Assembly: GCA_900555635.1 (NCBI GenBank)
Contig: USLU01000016.1
Location: 35,237-99,236, forward strand
Reading direction: 5' to 3'
Length of the DNA: 64,000 nt
Source: an uncultured Bacteroides sp.
Lineage (GTDB): Bacteria; Bacteroidota; Bacteroidia; Bacteroidales; Bacteroidaceae
Under the pieces are notes generated by a model. That model was not told the origin of the DNA and ran no database searches. It saw nothing but the letters and a program-made list of their open reading frames with translations. The translations under genes and the position numbers were made by a program. The stretch's first letter is position 1. Every line of letters starts with the position of its first letter. Positions 22,691 through 31,828 of this stretch are shown here, in pieces.

Positions 22691-23659
22691 ATGTTGTACT
22701 TGAAATTGTGTTCGCGGCTGACGATTGAGCCGCAGGCGGGCGGCAGGAAGATGGTGCTTGACCGGATTTCGGAAGCGGAGATAAGCAAGACGGTGGAGAC
22801 GCTTGGGGACAAGGCTACGGTGGTGATTCCACGGCGATACGGAAACGAGGAGGGTGAACTTAGGGAGTTTATTTCTGTGGGTGACCGGGTGAGACTGGAA
22901 CTGGGATATAACGGGGCACTGGAGACGGAGTTTGAGGGGTATATCAGGGAGATTGAGAGCGGGTTTCCGATGAGGATACACATGGATGACGAGACGTTCT
23001 TTATGCGGCAGAACTCGTTTGTGAAGAGTTGGAAGGAGGTGACGCTGAAGGAGGTGCTGGAATATATCGCTCCGGGATATGAGATTGAGTGCCATGAGGC
23101 GAAGCTGGGGAAGTTTCAGATTGACAATCAGAGTACGCTGACGGTGCTGAGGGTACTGAAAGAGCAGTATGGGTTCTATTCGGTGATACGGGGACAGAAG
23201 CTGATCTGTAAGTTCAAATATGAGATTGCGACGGCGAAGCAGGTGCATGTGTATGACTTTGCGCAGAATGTGAAGAAGAGCAGTCTGAAATATAAACGCA
23301 AGGAGGATAAGCATATCAGGGTGAAAGCCGTGAGCTATAGCCGGGACGGAAAGAAGATAACGGAGACGGTGGGCAGCAAGGAGCAGTGGGTGACGGTGAA
23401 GACGCTGAGTTACACGAATAAAACGGCGCAGGAGTTGAGGGAGCTGGCACTGGCGGAGTATAAGCGGGTGTCGTATGACGGGTTTGAGGGGACGGTGACG
23501 GGGTTCGGGCTGCCACGGACGAATGCGGGTGACACGCTGAAGCTGGTATCGGCACGGGAACCGGAAAGGAACGGGATGTATCTGGTAGAGAATGTGACCG
23601 TGAGGTATGGGAACGCTTATTTTGAACGGGTTAACAGATTGGGGTATATAGTGGAATGA
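22691..23659 (+). CDS. Baseplate hub protein (gpD/gp27-like)
   Basis: 322 aa with the pattern of phage late control D/hub proteins: EISKTVETLGDKATVVIPRR, SVGDRVRLELGYNGALETEF, GYIREIESGFPMRIHMDDE, WKEVTLKEVLEYIAPGYEIE, then LTVLRVLKEQYGFYSVIRGQ and C-terminal GFGLPRTNAGDTLKLVSARE. It forms the trimeric hub under the tube and holds the spike. Overlaps the spike gene by 4 bp. The 12-bp gap before it is a ttcaatag repeat. Confidence 0.75.
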   Translation: MLYLKLCSRLTIEPQAGGRKMVLDRISEAEISKTVETLGDKATVVIPRRYGNEEGELREFISVGDRVRLELGYNGALETEFEGYIREIESGFPMRIHMDDETFFMRQNSFVKSWKEVTLKEVLEYIAPGYEIECHEAKLGKFQIDNQSTLTVLRVLKEQYGFYSVIRGQKLICKFKYEIATAKQVHVYDFAQNVKKSSLKYKRKEDKHIRVKAVSYSRDGKKITETVGSKEQWVTVKTLSYTNKTAQELRELALAEYKRVSYDGFEGTVTGFGLPRTNAGDTLKLVSAREPERNGMYLVENVTVRYGNAYFERVNRLGYIVE

Positions 23660-24216
23660 ATGCGGAAGAGGCTTTTGAACAGTTGATTGAGACGTTGGCC
23701 AGGCGGGCGGCGGGTGGCGGCGGTATGGGTAGCCGGGTGGATGTGGGAACGGTGAAGGATGTGAATGCACTGGAAGGGACGTGCACGGTGGAGCGGGACG
23801 GGAAACCGGAACTGCATGAGGTGAGGCTGAACGCGGTGATTGATGAAGGGGTGAAGGATTTTTTCAGGGTAATACCGGCTGTGGGCAGTTATGTGATGGT
23901 GCTGCAAATGGGGATGGCGGAGGGAATGGTAGTGGCGACGTCGAAGATTGAGCGGGTGGAGATCAAGACGGGGGATGTGACGCTGAATATGTCTTCGGGC
24001 GGTGTGGTGATGAATGGCGGGAAACTGGGTGGGATGATTGATATCGCGAAGCTGACGGAGAAGGTGAACGGACTGGTGGAGGCTTTTAACGGGCATACGC
24101 ACCGGGTGAGTACGGCGGGGTCGGCGACGGCTCAGACGGGGACGGCGGCGGTAGTTGCATCGAAGGCGAAGAGACTGGATAGAGGGGATTATGAGGATGA
24201 GAGGGTGAAGCACTGA
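23656..24216 (+). CDS. Baseplate spike protein (gpV-like, OB-fold)
   Basis: 186 aa. SRVDVGTVKDVNALEGTCTV and the following strands form an OB-like domain, then VIPAVGSYVMVLQMGMAEGM and VTLNMSSGGVVMNGGKLGGM, a beta-helix-like repeat, and the typical LVEAFNGHTHRVSTAGSATAQ end with the HTH metal-type motif. Fits central spike proteins that pierce the outer membrane. ATG overlaps the hub gene by 4 bp. Confidence 0.75.
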   Translation: MNAEEAFEQLIETLARRAAGGGGMGSRVDVGTVKDVNALEGTCTVERDGKPELHEVRLNAVIDEGVKDFFRVIPAVGSYVMVLQMGMAEGMVVATSKIERVEIKTGDVTLNMSSGGVVMNGGKLGGMIDIAKLTEKVNGLVEAFNGHTHRVSTAGSATAQTGTAAVVASKAKRLDRGDYEDERVKH

Positions 24217-24252
24217 GGAGATTGAGAATTGAAAATTAAGAATTGAGAAATA
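24217..24252 (+). repeat. Low-complexity spacer (gagaattgaaaattaagaattgag)
   Basis: Short near-repeats of gagattgagaattgaaaattaagaattgagaaataat between spike and wedge genes. The same kind of a/t/g spacer occurs widely in Bacteroides intergenic DNA, from memory. Confidence 0.5.
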
Positions 24253-24564
24253 ATGGGAAGACGGGGGATTGTGCGGGATGAGCGGGGGGAACTGATGGTG
24301 AAGGTGGTGAAGGATGCTGAAGGACTGATAACGCAGGGACTGGTGGTGGAGGAAAGTGATTATGACCATGTGGCGCTGATTGTGGGGTCGAACAAAGGAG
24401 ATTTCAAGGATTATCCGGTGCTGGGAGTTGGAGAAAGGTTTCTGAAGAGTACGGGACGGGCGGCGGAGATGCGGGCGGAGGTACAGACACAATTGGAATT
24501 GGATGGGTATAGGGCGGATGTACGGGTATCTGATACGGGTGAACTGGTGATTGATACTAAGTGA
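24253..24564 (+). CDS. Baseplate wedge protein (gp25/Mu gp46-like)
   Basis: 103 aa with the small wedge fold pattern: GLITQGLVVEESDYDHVALI, VGSNKGDFKDYPVLGVGERF, then QTQLELDGYRADVRVSDTGE. The middle GDFKDxPxxGVG motif is a hallmark that I recall from gp25/gpW-like wedge proteins of Bacteroides phages. It would join hub and baseplate J-like protein. Confidence 0.65.
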   Translation: MGRRGIVRDERGELMVKVVKDAEGLITQGLVVEESDYDHVALIVGSNKGDFKDYPVLGVGERFLKSTGRAAEMRAEVQTQLELDGYRADVRVSDTGELVIDTK

Positions 24565-24580
24565 GTGAAAGGAGGTAAGG

Positions 24581-24814
24581 ATGAGAAAGAGATTGAATGT
24601 GCAGTTGGGGGTGGCGGTGTTTCTGGCGCTGGCGGGGCTGGTGCTTATTTTTTGCGGGTTTTGGGTGGCTCCTACGGGGGAGATTCATAACTCGGTACTG
24701 GTGGCATACGGTGAGATTTCTACGTTTGCGGGGGCATTGTTCGGGGTGGATTACAGCTATAGATTTAAACGGTATTTAAACGGTAATAACAGGGAGGAAA
24801 AGAAGGATGAATAA
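24581..24814 (+). CDS. Holin-like membrane protein
   Basis: 77 aa with two hydrophobic segments (LGVAVFLALAGLVLIFCGFW and a weaker VLVAYGEISTFAGALFGVDY) and a charged C-terminus RFKRYLNGNNREEKKDE. It directly precedes, and overlaps by 8 bp, the amidase gene, so a holin or pinholin role is likely. A phased TTTAAAC pair lies in its 3' end. Confidence 0.7.
   Translation: MRKRLNVQLGVAVFLALAGLVLIFCGFWVAPTGEIHNSVLVAYGEISTFAGALFGVDYSYRFKRYLNGNNREEKKDE
24764..24781. promoter_or_regulatory. Phased TTTAAAC pair in the holin gene end
   Basis: TTTAAACGGTATTTAAAC, 11-bp register, inside coding sequence just before the amidase start at 24807. Almost the same as 4083 and 5738. Confidence 0.5.
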
Positions 24815-25310
24815 GCCAAGTTATATTGTGATACATTGTTCGGCGACTCGTGAGGATAAGGATTTCACGGAGAAGCAGGTGAATGAGAGCCATGTGGCCC
24901 GCGGGTTCGGGAAATGGGGGTATCATTACTATATCAGAAAAGATGGACGGGTGGTGAAGATGAGGGCTGAGAATGAAATGGGGGCGCATGATAATTGCGT
25001 GGTGCCGGGTGAGAAGGTCAGTTATAACCGCTGTTCGATAGGGATTTGTTATGAGGGCGGACTGGATGTGAGGGGAAAGGCGAAAGATATGCGGACAAAG
25101 GCACAGAAGGTGGCTATGAGGGAACTGGTGGCGGATATCTGCCAGCGGTATGAGATTGTGGATGTGCTGGGACACCGGGATACGAGTCCGGACAAGAACG
25201 GAAATGGGATTGTGGAACGACAGGAGTGGCTGAAGGAATGTCCTTGCTTTGAGGTGAAGGATGAGTTTGTGAGTTTTCTGCGGACGGTGATTGTGAAACC
25301 TGAAAAATGA
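24807..25310 (+). CDS. Endolysin, N-acetylmuramoyl-L-alanine amidase
   Basis: 167 aa, amidase_2 fold: YIVIHCSATREDKDFTEKQV (zinc His), RGFGKWGYHYYIRKDGRVVK (zinc/His region), SIGICYEGGLDVRG, and DVLGHRDTSPDKNGNGIVER (second zinc His and the typical GHRDxSPD). Cleaves the stem peptide from MurNAc in peptidoglycan at the end of infection. No signal peptide, so export depends on the holin-like protein. Confidence 0.9.
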   Translation: MNKPSYIVIHCSATREDKDFTEKQVNESHVARGFGKWGYHYYIRKDGRVVKMRAENEMGAHDNCVVPGEKVSYNRCSIGICYEGGLDVRGKAKDMRTKAQKVAMRELVADICQRYEIVDVLGHRDTSPDKNGNGIVERQEWLKECPCFEVKDEFVSFLRTVIVKPEK

Positions 25311-25849
25311 GTGGTATGAGTAAGATGGGAATTTTGTGGGGGATTTGTGTGGTGATGTGCCTGTGTGGGTGTCAGACCCGGAAGGTGAGCTGGGAGCAGA
25401 CGGATTATACGAAGCTGGCGAGTGAGCTGAAGGAGTTGGCGGCGAGGTATGAGCGAAGGACGGAGGTGTACAGGGACAGCTTGATGATGATGCGGGGGCT
25501 GATGGAACGGAGCAGCAATGTGGCGGACAGCGCTTCGCATGTGGAAACGTCGTATGCACGGAGTGATGCGGCGGTGAGAGGCGGAAAGTTGTATCATTCG
25601 ATTGAGAATAAGGACAGTGTGCCGATGGTGGTGAGGTTTATGTTTATCCATGTGGAGAAGCGTGATACACTATGGAGGGAACGGAAAGAGACGGCTGAGG
25701 TGGTGAAGAAGGAGAATGTGAGGACGGTGGTGGAAAAGAAACGGATGGGTGAAGCGTTCTTTTATACGAGCGGCTGGGTGGCGTGGATAGTGATGGTGGC
25801 GGGTGCCGGGATATGGTTCAGGTATAAGGTGAAGAAGGGAGAAAAATGA
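25307..25849 (+). CDS. Single-gene spanin (u-spanin) lipoprotein
   Basis: 180 aa. N-terminal signal ending in a lipobox (VVMCLCGCQT, lipidated Cys about residue 22), a long helical middle (LASELKELAARYERRTEVYR, EVVKKENVRTVVEKKR), and a C-terminal transmembrane segment (GWVAWIVMVAGAGIWFRYKV) with basic tail. An outer-membrane lipid anchor at one end and an inner-membrane segment at the other in one protein is the u-spanin topology, which fuses the two membranes in the last step of lysis. It overlaps the amidase gene by 4 bp. Confidence 0.75.
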   Translation: MSGMSKMGILWGICVVMCLCGCQTRKVSWEQTDYTKLASELKELAARYERRTEVYRDSLMMMRGLMERSSNVADSASHVETSYARSDAAVRGGKLYHSIENKDSVPMVVRFMFIHVEKRDTLWRERKETAEVVKKENVRTVVEKKRMGEAFFYTSGWVAWIVMVAGAGIWFRYKVKKGEK

Positions 25850-26127
25850 AGGTGACGGTATTGGCGGGACAGTCGCTGGTGGATGTGGCCGTGCAGGTGT
25901 ACGGGAGCGCTCAGGGGGTGGTGGCCTTGGCGAAAGCGAACCGGATGGGGGTGGCGGACGTGCCGGATGCGGGGAGAATATTGGAGGCGCCGGAAGAGGT
26001 GGCGGGTGTGAAGGGCATCAGCGAGTATTATAAACGGTTCCGGATTTGTCCGGCGACGAATGCGGGAAGTGATTCGGAGATTCGCTTGAGGGTGTTTACG
26101 GGGCAGTTTACAACAGAGTTCAAATAG
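25846..26127 (+). CDS. Tail protein X-like, LysM domain
   Basis: 93 aa, MKVTVLAGQSLVDVAVQVYG and VVALAKANRMGVADVPDAGR make a LysM-type fold as in phage tail protein X, which lies between baseplate genes and stabilises the tube end or the hub. Overlaps the spanin by 4 bp, so lysis genes are embedded within the baseplate cluster. Confidence 0.75.
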   Translation: MKVTVLAGQSLVDVAVQVYGSAQGVVALAKANRMGVADVPDAGRILEAPEEVAGVKGISEYYKRFRICPATNAGSDSEIRLRVFTGQFTTEFK

Positions 26128-26138
26128 TTCAAACAGAT

Positions 26139-26993
26139 ATGGGTATGGCCAGAACGTTGGAGGAGATAAAGAAGCAGATGACAGAAGCTTTTGTGAGGGA
26201 TGGTGTGATTCGGGAGAAATATGGAATTACAGGAACGGGAAGCTTTGAGGATGTGTTTTCGAGGGTGTCGGTGGAGGCGGTGGTTTTCTATGTGGTGGCG
26301 ATGGCGGCATGGACATTGGAAACGCTGTTTGACTTGTTTAAGGCTGAGGTGAATGAGCAGATTGCTCAGAATGTGGTTCCGACGGTGAGGTGGTATCATA
26401 CGCAGGCGATGGGTTTTCAGTATGGGGACGCGTTGGTGTATGACGAGGCGGCGGGACAGTTTTGCTACGCTACTGCGGATGAGAGGAAACGGGTGGTGAA
26501 GTATTGTGCCGTGAAAGATCGTGGAGGAAGCATACAGATGCTTGTGTCGGGTGATGCGGGTGGAAAGCCAATGGTACTTAAGGAGGGGGTGATGACGGCT
26601 TTCAGGAGTTATATGAACAGAGTAAAGGTGGCGGGGGTGATATTGGATGTGAAGAGTATGGAGGCTGATAGTATACGGGTGGCAGCTACGGTGCAGGTGG
26701 ACCCGCAGGTTGTAGGTGTGGACGGAAGACGCATTGATGACGGGAGGCTCACGGTGGTGGAGGCGGTTGATGCTTATCTGGCGGGGATTGTGTATGGGGG
26801 GACTTTTAATAAAACGAGGTGTGTGGACGCTATACAGATGGTGGAGGGTGTGGTGGATGTGACGCTGGCGTGGGTGAAGGTGAAGAGTGCATCGGCGGAT
26901 GATTATGTGGAAGTGGTGAGTAATAATTATACGGCGACGGCGGGATGTTTTGTGAGTGACGGACTTGATAGTTTGATTACGTATGTGGTATAA
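26139..26993 (+). CDS. Baseplate J-like protein
   Basis: 284 aa. Features seen in Bacteroides baseplate J-like proteins: hydrophobic helix VEAVVFYVVAMAAWTLETLF, VNEQIAQNVVPTVRWYHTQA, a beta middle and LTVVEAVDAYLAGIVYGGTF with QMVEGVVDVTLAWV. J-like proteins form the wedge arms of contractile tails. It lies between the X-like gene and a small unknown gene. Assignment rests on order and memory of similar proteins. Confidence 0.65.
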   Translation: MGMARTLEEIKKQMTEAFVRDGVIREKYGITGTGSFEDVFSRVSVEAVVFYVVAMAAWTLETLFDLFKAEVNEQIAQNVVPTVRWYHTQAMGFQYGDALVYDEAAGQFCYATADERKRVVKYCAVKDRGGSIQMLVSGDAGGKPMVLKEGVMTAFRSYMNRVKVAGVILDVKSMEADSIRVAATVQVDPQVVGVDGRRIDDGRLTVVEAVDAYLAGIVYGGTFNKTRCVDAIQMVEGVVDVTLAWVKVKSASADDYVEVVSNNYTATAGCFVSDGLDSLITYVV

Positions 26994-27471
26994 TGTGGAT
27001 GTTTATAAGTTGGGGTTACAGCTCTTGCCGCCATTGTTGCGAAAAAGGGTGTTGTTCGCATTTTTGCGTGCGTTGCTGTGTCCGTTTCGTATGCTGGCGG
27101 AGCTTTTCAGGACGTTCAGGAGAAGTAGTCTGAGCAGGCTGAATGTGAACGGACAGGTGATTTATATTGAAAAGGCGTTGAATGACGCTTTTGAACTGCA
27201 GGACGGGGAGATTTATCTGAGTGATACGGATGACCTGATGGGAAGCTGTAGTGTTCTTTATCCGCAACCGGAAGGGAGTGCGATGGTATTTGGCGGTGAT
27301 GAAAATGAGATATTATATATTCCGGCCGGAGGTGACGGAAAGGCTGATGGTGATTACATTGTGAATGTGCCTTCCTTTTTGGAGGCCGAGTTGGAGAGTA
27401 TTAAAACGATTGTGGAATATAACAAGCCGGCAGGGCGGAGATATGTAATAAAGGTGTACGAGTATGAATAG
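26983..27471 (+). CDS. Baseplate-region protein of unknown function (162 aa)
   Basis: N-terminal hydrophobic/basic helix (LGLQLLPPLLRKRVLFAFLR ALLCP segment), then a beta-rich part LNVNGQVIYIEKALNDAFEL. Overlaps the J-like gene by 11 bp and the next gene by 8 bp. The position matches a gpI/Mu gp48-like tail protein that joins wedge to fibre, but the sequence is not recognised. Confidence 0.55.
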   Translation: MWYNVDVYKLGLQLLPPLLRKRVLFAFLRALLCPFRMLAELFRTFRRSSLSRLNVNGQVIYIEKALNDAFELQDGEIYLSDTDDLMGSCSVLYPQPEGSAMVFGGDENEILYIPAGGDGKADGDYIVNVPSFLEAELESIKTIVEYNKPAGRRYVIKVYEYE

Positions 27472-28189
27472 ATTGTTGACTTATGAAGGGGGACAGCCGT
27501 TGACGACGGGTGACTTCGGTTTTCTACAAGATTGCTACACGGAGGCGATTGGGAGCCTTGTGCAAGGGGTGACGAATGGAAAGGATTGCGTACTGTATGG
27601 CATAGAATCTGAAAAAGAAGGATTTGTGCCGGGGTATGTGACCAAAGGTGCGGTATGTATAGGCGGGGAAGTGTTAACGGTGGCTGAAGAGCTGAGTGTT
27701 TCGGGGGCAAGGTATTTGTGCTTCAGGCAGGTGGAAAGTGAGGGACGTGAATTTAAGGATGCTCAGACGCATAAGGTGTATCTGGGATGTGAGGCTTATT
27801 TGGCAAATAGTGTGGAGGGCGCTTATAAGTATATTGAGATAGTGAAAGCGAAGAGGCTGGCGGATGTGTTGAGTGGCGAGGTATTGTGGAATGTGTCGGA
27901 GGTCAGAACTCTTGTGGCCGGGGTGACAGGCAGCATAGAGGAACGGATGATGCGAGGTAGGCGTGAAATACGGATAAGTTTATCTAAGAGTACTTCGGTG
28001 GATAATGTACTGTACAATTTTCCTACGACTAGAGTATCAGGAGTCTACACCGGTATAGCAGTGGATGAACTGAGTAATAAAGCTGTGGTGTTGATAGATA
28101 ATATTGCTAGCGGCATTTGCTGCTTGTATTATGTGGATGGTACGGAGTGTATTGACAGGGTTGTATTAAGGAATGTAATACTTAGATGA
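27464..28189 (+). CDS. Baseplate/fibre connector protein of unknown family
   Basis: 241 aa starting MNRLLTYEGGQPLTTGDFGF LQ, with a beta-rich middle (GYVTKGAVCIGGEVLTVAEE) and VSEVRTLVAGVTGSIEERMM. Proteins with this LxYEGGQPLTTGDFGFLQ opening occur in Bacteroides phages before the fibre gene, as I recall. A structural role as fibre adaptor is inferred. One base separates it from the fibre gene. Confidence 0.55.
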   Translation: MNRLLTYEGGQPLTTGDFGFLQDCYTEAIGSLVQGVTNGKDCVLYGIESEKEGFVPGYVTKGAVCIGGEVLTVAEELSVSGARYLCFRQVESEGREFKDAQTHKVYLGCEAYLANSVEGAYKYIEIVKAKRLADVLSGEVLWNVSEVRTLVAGVTGSIEERMMRGRREIRISLSKSTSVDNVLYNFPTTRVSGVYTGIAVDELSNKAVVLIDNIASGICCLYYVDGTECIDRVVLRNVILR

Positions 28190-28190
28190 T

Positions 28191-31100
28191 ATGGTAACGA
28201 GTGCGGAAATAAAAAAGAGAGCCAAAGCGCTCGCGGAAAAGACAAATGTAGAGTCTATCGGTCCGATGGAGGTGGGTAACCTGATGTATGATAGTGTGGA
28301 ATATGCGGAGGAGGTGGAACGGAATGGCGGGACGCTGGGTATAAGGAAGGTTTATACTTCGGTGGTGGCTATGGAGGCGGATGCTGTGGCGCCGGTGGAT
28401 TTATGGGGAAACAAACTGAAACGGGGTAACTTGGTGGTTGTTTATGACGGTACGGCTACCGGAGTGGATAATAACAAGGTGTATGCTTTCTTAAAGCCGG
28501 GATGGAAACTGGTGACAAAGGTGGATGCGGGGTATGCTAGCAGAGGTGAAATAGCTGAATTGCCCTACAAGTTTCTTCCTGACAGATCATACGGCGGATA
28601 TGCGAGCATTGATTATAACCATTTGGTCAATATTGCGTCCGGTGGTGTTTTTACAAGGTATGTTGAAAGTTTGGAGTATGATTGCGCATGGGTACAAATC
28701 TTCAGCGCTTCAGGAGCTTTGGAAATATCCGGTTGTGTGGTTTGTCTGGTAGCATGGTTTAGTAGCTTGCAACCGACAGCAGAATCTTACATTGGTGCCT
28801 CTTCGTCATCTTTTGCGATACCAGACGGTGCGAAATTGTGCATCGTTGATTTGGAGAAAAAAAATAACCCAGACGGTTATATGAACATGCGTGTCAGGCA
28901 AATTTCGTCGGGTGCTGACAGGAGTGAACTGAATGCTGTGGCTGACACGGTGATGTCTACACGATTGGCGTTGGATTCAGTTTTTTCGGATTCGTATACG
29001 TTGATGGTTAAGGATGATGATCAGGTTTTATCTCCTGAACTGTTGGAGGGACAATGGTTTAACCCTCTCACAAATGCTTTGGTAACAAACGCTAATTACA
29101 AGTGTTATAGACTGGATGTTACGGATTTAAGAAATAATATGTTGCATATTGTTTCGCAGACATCCGGTAATATGTGGAGTGTATCTTTAACGGATGGAAC
29201 AAATGTATTGGATAAGTATGATTATACGAACGGTAATCAGATAAACGTTGACAGGGTGTTGTTGATTTCAACTTTTGCTTCTGTACTTTATGTAAATTGC
29301 AGGATAGTTTATAATGATGCGTATGTGGCTACTATATCATCTGAAAAGAATACGAACAGGTATGATATTGCACCGGTAAATACAAAGATGCGTGATGTGA
29401 CATCTTTCTCGGGGGAACCGTTTGTGCTCTATGACCGATATATTTCAATCGGAGAAGCAGTACCCAAAGTGACCGGTAATATGTATTATGGTGCGAACTT
29501 TGATATGTGCGTAATAAAGCTGTTTGGCACTGATCCTTTGATTGTGGAAAATGGAATTGCCGCTTTCTTTGTTTTCTATAAATCTGATGAGATAAAGGCT
29601 TCGAATTATCTGAGTTATAATACAACCGGAAGTTATGTTTCAGGTGCGACCTATTGCGGAATTTTGTTCAAGAAGGTGGATAATCCGAAGGGGTTGAAGA
29701 AACTGAGAATTGTTCAGAATGGTACGGTATTGAAGCATGAAGGGGTTTTGAGGGAAGCCGTTTATGAGGAGGTGGAGAAGGTTTCGGATACAGCCGGTTA
29801 TTTTATTCATTTGGACGGTACAGTGAGGGCAAATGCAAGTTTTCATTATGCGAGGTTTGATATTGCTGACTGTTTAGAAAAGTCGCTTGTGTTTTCTTCA
29901 GGAATCGGGGGAAATACGGGTATTGCTTTTGCTCATTATTATGACTCGAATGATGTATGGCTGGGGTGTGAGTATTATTTTCAGACACCTGCAGGAGGTG
30001 GCAAGGTGCTGACGAACGAACCGTTGCATCCTCCTCTTAGTTCGGCTTATTTGTTGATTAATGCCAACAACTCAAATACACAGGCTTTAAAACAGGTTAT
30101 CGTAGGTTCGTATTATGATTTTTCTAAAATGCGGAATGATATTAAAGAGCTTAAGGAAGGCGGTAGTGGCGGAAAGAAGCTGATGAAGGTTCATTTGTAT
30201 GGAGTGGAAACGGCTCTTGGTAATGATTTGTTTTATATCAGGACTTCTTATAACAAGAAGAAGACAAAGGACATTTTATTGGTGTATTACACTAACGTTA
30301 ATGGGTTGATCTCTCCAAAGGCGGCTTATGTTGGTGACCCGATGCTTGCCGATAGTGAACTTATGACTTCTGAGCATTTGGTTTCAAGTCATTCGGATAG
30401 TACTGCACCGTTGTTTAATAGTTCGGTGTATTGGCATTTGTTTGCGCAACATGGGTATGTTATACCAAGAATAAGTAACACGGTTGGCATGACTTCGGCT
30501 GATGTGGGAGCCAAATGGAAAGACCAGCTCAATAGAGAATATACTATCGGGAATGTTACGCCGGATGTCATATCGTTGCTTCCTGTGATAATAAGGGGGG
30601 AAGAAGGTAATGATACGCGTGGCTGGAAAACACCTAACGATACTGCTATTGTAACTTTTCGTCATATTAGTGGAGGGGTTGTAACAAGTACATTTCAGGC
30701 GACGAATCTATCATCAACGCAGTTGAGACCAATAATGAAATCGTACAATAGAAAATTCGGTGTTGACGGGCAGGAAATAACGGCTGCTGGGGATTACTAT
30801 TGTGATGAGTTCAGTGCTTCGGAAAGTCAGATAGGTTATGATCCGGCATCTATTGAGATTTGGTTTCCGACTCCTGATTTGAATGGAGTTCTTGAAATGG
30901 CAAGGTTCACGTGGAGTTATAATTTTAAAGGTGCTCAATGCTGTGTGAATACTACGATAGATATCAGAAGAAAGGTTGAGTGTCAAAGCTACGGGGCTAC
31001 GCAACAACAGACGTTTTTGGATAAGGGGGATTATAAGGCAATGTTTATGATCCCGAAAGCGTCAGCGAGAAGCGGTAAGGAGCTGGACAAGCCTTTTCAT

Positions 31101-31703
31101 TCTCCGGCAACTTCTTCGCCTTCATACAGTTTTTATCGTAATGCAACATCTTTGAAGGATGTTGATAAGCCGATAGACAGGCTGGTTGCTTTTCTTCATA
31201 ATCCGGAGGATAATAGTTATCTGGTAGGTATGGCGGCAGGGTTAAGTCTCGTAAGTGGTGATACGACTACGGAAAAACGCAATGCTAATATTCCGGTTGG
31301 CGAGACTGACGCTCATTTCAGATTGGGGAGTCTTTCGCCTTCAAATACAAATAAGTTTTATGTGGCGGCGGTGAATACAGCTGCTTTTGCTGCTGATGGT
31401 TATAACTTTCCTAACACTTATTTTAAGGAGATAAATTACTATGTTAGTTATTTTGACCCGGAAGAAAACGTGGGGCAGGTGTTTTGGTATAAAGATGGAA
31501 ATTGTTATGTAATTTATGCACATTGCCAATCGAGGCAGAATAGAATTGCTTTGGAACTGCCTGATTTTATGGAGGGACTTTCTGTTGATGTTGTGGAGAA
31601 GACGGATGAGACTGTACTCTTGACTAGTACTATTCAAAATGGGAACTTGTTTGTGAACTATAATACGGATGATGGTAATTATATGGTTTTGAAGACACGA
31701 TGA
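28191..31703 (+). CDS. Tail fibre or receptor-binding protein (1170 aa)
   Basis: A large protein. The N-terminus VTSAEIKKRAKALAEKTNVE SIG is followed by a modular beta-rich body with many Tyr/Ser/Asn residues. Near residue 650 a short coiled coil (MRNDIKELKEGGSGGKK) separates a C-terminal domain (LLVYYTNVNGLISPKAAYVG onward) that may be a receptor-binding or carbohydrate-binding head. The middle and end are less G-rich than the tail genes before it, suggesting exchange of receptor-binding modules. Last gene of the rightward block, followed by a terminator. Confidence 0.75.
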   Translation: MVTSAEIKKRAKALAEKTNVESIGPMEVGNLMYDSVEYAEEVERNGGTLGIRKVYTSVVAMEADAVAPVDLWGNKLKRGNLVVVYDGTATGVDNNKVYAFLKPGWKLVTKVDAGYASRGEIAELPYKFLPDRSYGGYASIDYNHLVNIASGGVFTRYVESLEYDCAWVQIFSASGALEISGCVVCLVAWFSSLQPTAESYIGASSSSFAIPDGAKLCIVDLEKKNNPDGYMNMRVRQISSGADRSELNAVADTVMSTRLALDSVFSDSYTLMVKDDDQVLSPELLEGQWFNPLTNALVTNANYKCYRLDVTDLRNNMLHIVSQTSGNMWSVSLTDGTNVLDKYDYTNGNQINVDRVLLISTFASVLYVNCRIVYNDAYVATISSEKNTNRYDIAPVNTKMRDVTSFSGEPFVLYDRYISIGEAVPKVTGNMYYGANFDMCVIKLFGTDPLIVENGIAAFFVFYKSDEIKASNYLSYNTTGSYVSGATYCGILFKKVDNPKGLKKLRIVQNGTVLKHEGVLREAVYEEVEKVSDTAGYFIHLDGTVRANASFHYARFDIADCLEKSLVFSSGIGGNTGIAFAHYYDSNDVWLGCEYYFQTPAGGGKVLTNEPLHPPLSSAYLLINANNSNTQALKQVIVGSYYDFSKMRNDIKELKEGGSGGKKLMKVHLYGVETALGNDLFYIRTSYNKKKTKDILLVYYTNVNGLISPKAAYVGDPMLADSELMTSEHLVSSHSDSTAPLFNSSVYWHLFAQHGYVIPRISNTVGMTSADVGAKWKDQLNREYTIGNVTPDVISLLPVIIRGEEGNDTRGWKTPNDTAIVTFRHISGGVVTSTFQATNLSSTQLRPIMKSYNRKFGVDGQEITAAGDYYCDEFSASESQIGYDPASIEIWFPTPDLNGVLEMARFTWSYNFKGAQCCVNTTIDIRRKVECQSYGATQQQTFLDKGDYKAMFMIPKASARSGKELDKPFHSPATSSPSYSFYRNATSLKDVDKPIDRLVAFLHNPEDNSYLVGMAAGLSLVSGDTTTEKRNANIPVGETDAHFRLGSLSPSNTNKFYVAAVNTAAFAADGYNFPNTYFKEINYYVSYFDPEENVGQVFWYKDGNCYVIYAHCQSRQNRIALELPDFMEGLSVDVVEKTDETVLLTSTIQNGNLFVNYNTDDGNYMVLKTR

Positions 31704-31768
31704 GAGGGTAATCAGGTAGGTTTCTCCCTCTTTGAATTATCAAAGACGTATTTGATTAGTTTTTAGTT

Positions 31769-31816
31769 AAGGTTGTTTTTTATATATGTGATGTTTTTAA
31801 TATAAAAAACAACCTT
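31769..31816. terminator. Bidirectional terminator between tail fibre and right-end block
   Basis: Perfect 17-bp inverted repeat: AAGGTTGTTTTTTATAT (31769-31785) and ATATAAAAAACAACCTT (31800-31816), 14-nt loop, T-runs inside the stem on both strands. It separates convergent blocks. Confidence 0.85.
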
Positions 31817-31828
31817 CTTGATATTTGA

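Noticed and set aside
28191..31703. Diversity-generating retroelement or invertible fibre segment
   Set aside because: No reverse transcriptase, template repeat, invertase or inverted fibre copies were seen.
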